DNA of 9,363 nucleotides from JBFXEO01 sp050180015 (GTDB lineage Bacteria > Bacteroidota > Bacteroidia > Bacteroidales > Tenuifilaceae): positions 1 to 9,363 of the forward strand of contig JBFXEO010000110.1 in the NCBI GenBank assembly GCA_050180015.1, given 5' to 3'. The notes under the pieces are model-generated. The model was not told the origin of the DNA, ran no database searches, and saw nothing but the letters and a program-made list of their open reading frames with translations. Each line of letters opens with the position of its first letter. The first letter of the stretch is position 1. Below are positions 7,168 to 9,363 of the stretch, in pieces. The translations under genes were made by a program, and so were the position numbers.

Positions 7168-8700
7168 TTAGTGAACATGTCCTGCGTGAGGATCCAATGC
7201 GCCTGATGCCTGTGCAAGCTTAACCATGATTGCTCCCTTCGTAACAACTCTGTCGTTAGCCGAAATTCCGCCTAGCACCTCTGATTTAAGTCCATCGGTT
7301 ACGCCCAGCTTAATGGCACGTTTCTCGAATAGCTCAGGGTTTACCTGAACCAAAACAAAGAAGTTGCCCTGTTCCTCAAGAATGGCAGTATTTGGAATAG
7401 TCAATGAGTTATTGCGGGTAATAGTTTTTAGGTAAATTTCAACAAAACTCCCTGGTACAAAAAAACTATTACTATTCATCTGCAACGTTACCGGAATAAG
7501 GTAATTATCGGTATTGGTAGATTTACCGTATGAAATAACTTTCCCGTTCAACTCATCAAGAGTGAATGTTCTTCCATTTGCACGAATATTTGCCGATTTT
7601 ATATCGCCTAAAACCGATGCAAACCTGGGTTGAACATCTGCCTTAAGGTAAAGTTTTTCGCTTCGGATTATGCTAAAAATTGGTTGCCCAACCGGTACGT
7701 AGTCGCCGTTTTTCACAAAAATGTGAGAAATATATCCATTGATACCGCTTTTTACCTGCTGGCCATCAGCATTAAAGTTCTTGCTAAGATTATCAAAAAG
7801 CACCTTGGTATTCCCGTATTCATTCTTCAGCTCAAGCAAATCCTTATCCGAAACAAACTTATCCTTGGATAATTCCAATGCTCTACCGTAATTAACTTTT
7901 GCTTTTTCGTAATTGTTCTTTGCCTCTGTGTACTTTACCGCCGAATTATCGTCGCCCATACCGCTGGCTTCAACAGTAAGCAAAACATCGCCGGCCTTAA
8001 CGTCCTTACCCTCAACAACCATATCGGAATTAAAATTTACGTTGCCGCCTGCCTTGGATGTAAGTACAACCTCATCGGTTTGTGCTGGCTGAACCTGAGC
8101 GGTTGTTTTAATTACCTGCCCAAATGGTTCAACTGTTGGCTTTGCCGTTTCAAAATCGATTTTCCACGATTGTTCCTTGGTGAATTTTATGGTATTGGCA
8201 GCGGGAACCTCAGCATGTCCCATTGCCTCGTCGGCTCCCTCCTCGGTTGCATATACCTCAACATTGGGGATAGTGATCTGGAATGTACCATTGGTAGCTT
8301 TAATGCTATACTCAAGTTGGCCTTTGCCTGCAACTTCGGGCTTCAACGTAAAATTGTATATGCCTTTCTGCGTAGGTTGGTCAATGCTCTCGGAAACTTG
8401 CGTTCCATTAACATTTAACTTTACAGATATAATCCCGTTCTCCAATGCTTTAAAATTGCTAAGCGTAGAAAAATGTGAAAGTACACCGGACGATTTTCCG
8501 ATAACAAAAGGATCGGCCTCGGCAAAAATTTCGAATTCCGGACTATATGCTGTAAGCATTAATTTATGCTCGTGTTCATGTGTTATACTTTCAGCATGTT
8601 GCTCATGGCCATGCTCATCGTCTGACTCGTTACTATGATTAACATTGCAACCCGCAACAGTAAGGACGGCAAGTACCCATAGCTTAAATATCGATTTCAT
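7168..8700 (-). CDS. CzcB/CusB-type periplasmic adaptor lipoprotein of the RND efflux system
   Basis: This 510-residue membrane fusion protein should bridge the RND pump and the TolC-like channel. A lipoprotein signal ends in VAGC (15-18). A His-rich linker follows, with His22, 30, 32, 35, 41, 43 and 45. An extra beta-rich domain follows (about 48-152, with FAEADPFVIGKSSGVLSHFS), of the kind seen in longer CzcB-like adaptors but absent from E. coli CusB (407 residues). The first half of the lipoyl/barrel-sandwich domain is near 205-245 (VVEGKDVKAGDVLLTVEASG), the alpha-helical hairpin about 253-308 and the second half about 315-345 (GYISHIFVKNGDYVPVGQPIFSI). The beta-barrel and membrane-proximal domains follow (about 350-495). 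The protein ends in DPHAGHVH, a second His cluster. The His-rich ends suggest periplasmic metal capture and favour divalent ions, though this is an inference. The start at ATG 8700 fits the signal peptide. A 90-nt gap separates it from the upstream gene. Confidence 0.93.
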   Translation of the reverse strand: MKSIFKLWVLAVLTVAGCNVNHSNESDDEHGHEQHAESITHEHEHKLMLTAYSPEFEIFAEADPFVIGKSSGVLSHFSTLSNFKALENGIISVKLNVNGTQVSESIDQPTQKGIYNFTLKPEVAGKGQLEYSIKATNGTFQITIPNVEVYATEEGADEAMGHAEVPAANTIKFTKEQSWKIDFETAKPTVEPFGQVIKTTAQVQPAQTDEVVLTSKAGGNVNFNSDMVVEGKDVKAGDVLLTVEASGMGDDNSAVKYTEAKNNYEKAKVNYGRALELSKDKFVSDKDLLELKNEYGNTKVLFDNLSKNFNADGQQVKSGINGYISHIFVKNGDYVPVGQPIFSIIRSEKLYLKADVQPRFASVLGDIKSANIRANGRTFTLDELNGKVISYGKSTNTDNYLIPVTLQMNSNSFFVPGSFVEIYLKTITRNNSLTIPNTAILEEQGNFFVLVQVNPELFEKRAIKLGVTDGLKSEVLGGISANDRVVTKGAIMVKLAQASGALDPHAGHVH

Positions 8701-8790
8701 CTAAAAATAAATTAAGAATGTAAAAATTGATTGGTAGTAAATACAATTGATGCAGCATGGTAACGCCGCAAAAGGGAAAGTAAAATTTAA

Positions 8791-9207
8791 CTAGATGATT
8801 GCTGGAGGTGCGCGCAGGCTAACGCCATTGGCAGTAATATCCTTGATTGTAGAAAATGAATACTCGGGATGTATAGTTAAAAAATAATCGGGATTGTAAC
8901 GGAAACTATAGGCATATCCTATAATTACATAAAAGTCTAAACTTAGCGGTATTGTATGGTGCGTATCGCATACTAAACATTTGGATTCCTTCTGTGGGTT
9001 ATCGTCGGATGGGAGGATAAAGTCCTGCTTTAGATTACAGCAATCGGAGTTCCCATCCTCATGATTGTTCCCCTGTGTATTTCCCTGAATGTTATCGTTA
9101 AGAAAACATACCTGCCCGTGGTGGTGGTGGTGCGGAATAGCGGCATGAACCAACAACATTACATTGGCCAAAAAGATAAGCAGTATTGCGGTTATTCTCT
9201 TAATCAT
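8791..9207 (-). CDS. Small His/Cys-rich exported protein heading the metal-efflux operon
   Basis: This 138-residue protein is unlike any enzyme I recognise. It starts with a signal peptide or membrane anchor (MIKRITAILLIFLANVMLLVHAA, 1-23), followed at once by five histidines (26-30) and Cys34. A polar stretch with His49 and Cys56-Cys57 follows, then CLVCDTHH (77-84), and a hydrophobic/aromatic C-terminal part ending in SLRAPPAII. The His, CC and CxxC-x2-HH groups suggest soft or borderline metal binding, or disulfides, in the periplasm. Small exported proteins with this layout and an LR-(A/G)-PP end occur, as I recall, beside Cus/Czc efflux genes in Bacteroidota (possibly DUF6769-like; not verified). 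It is probably the first gene of the operon, with the adaptor 90 nt downstream. ATG 9207 is preferred over the adjacent in-frame GTG at 9210. A role as metal sensor, chaperone or sequestering protein is an inference from composition and neighbours. Confidence 0.72.
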   Translation of the reverse strand: MIKRITAILLIFLANVMLLVHAAIPHHHHHGQVCFLNDNIQGNTQGNNHEDGNSDCCNLKQDFILPSDDNPQKESKCLVCDTHHTIPLSLDFYVIIGYAYSFRYNPDYFLTIHPEYSFSTIKDITANGVSLRAPPAII

Positions 9208-9225
9208 CACCTAATTTTAAACCTA

Positions 9226-9257
9226 CAAATATATCTCTTTGATGGTTTTATCCGAAA
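9226..9257 (-). promoter_or_regulatory. Bacteroidota-type promoter of the metal-efflux operon
   Basis: Read on the - strand, TATATTTG (9226-9233) matches the -7 consensus TAnnTTTG exactly. TTTC (9254-9257) lies 20 nt upstream, one base from the -33 consensus TTTG. The -7 box is 18 nt from the ATG at 9207, giving a very short leader of about 10-13 nt. No clear operator repeat was found near it. Bases 9258-9363 hold no gene that I can support. Confidence 0.65.
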
Positions 9258-9363
9258 AAATTACAAACACCCTACTTTTCCTAAAAGACTTCCCGATGGC
9301 AAAAAAGTTTAATACCCGCAGCAAACATGGTACATTTACTTTTCGCTTAAACCCTAAGCGTCA

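Noticed and set aside
8701..8790. Internal promoter between the small protein and adaptor genes
   Set aside because: TTTTG and TATTTA words are present on the - strand, but no TAnnTTTG box with 19-21 nt spacing was found.
9061..9312. Plus-strand open frame of 83 residues near the right end
   Set aside because: It is mostly antisense to the small His/Cys protein; its VVVVV run is the complement of the histidine codons.
9344..9360. Small hairpin CGCTTA / TAAGCG with a 5-nt loop near the right edge
   Set aside because: The stem is only 6 bp with no T-tract on either strand and it sits at the window edge; too weak to call a terminator or operator.

Overview
The window looks like a Bacteroidota (Bacteroidetes) chromosome, probably of the Bacteroidales/Marinilabiliales type. 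This rests on an IorA without the ferredoxin tail, upstream sites of the TAnnTTTG promoter type, no strong Shine-Dalgarno sequences, moderately AT-rich genes, and an efflux operon headed by a small His/Cys-rich exported protein. The genus cannot be named from this sequence.

Layout. Bases 1-151 are a leader with one candidate promoter. Bases 152-2363 (+) hold iorA and iorB, the two subunits of indolepyruvate:ferredoxin oxidoreductase, 19 nt apart and followed by a clear intrinsic terminator. Bases 2364-2879 lie between convergent gene ends and hold no credible gene. Most of this gap is a GC-rich 424-nt repeat element (2433-2856) with 32-nt near-perfect terminal inverted repeats, each of which is itself a palindrome. 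Inside it are a degenerate ~21-nt repeat array, G-rich tandem repeats and a perfect 10-bp hairpin.

Bases 2880-9207 (-) form a heavy-metal efflux operon, read from right to left: a small His/Cys-rich exported protein, a CzcB/CusB-type adaptor lipoprotein with His-rich ends, a CzcA/CusA-type RND pump, and a TolC-family outer-membrane channel. The last three are tightly packed (12-nt gap, then an 8-nt overlap). Together they should form an inner-membrane-to-outer-membrane metal exporter. The small protein and the adaptor's His clusters may bind metal in the periplasm. A good Bacteroidota-type promoter lies just upstream of the first gene (9226-9257).

How the parts work together. IorAB oxidatively decarboxylates aryl-2-oxoacids to aryl-acetyl-CoA with reduction of ferredoxin, or runs in reverse for aromatic amino acid synthesis. 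It has no visible functional link to the metal exporter; the two operons simply converge on the repeat element. The genes are ordinary. The least explained part of the window is the intergenic element, followed by the pump's unusual TM4 motif and the His/Cys-rich leader protein.
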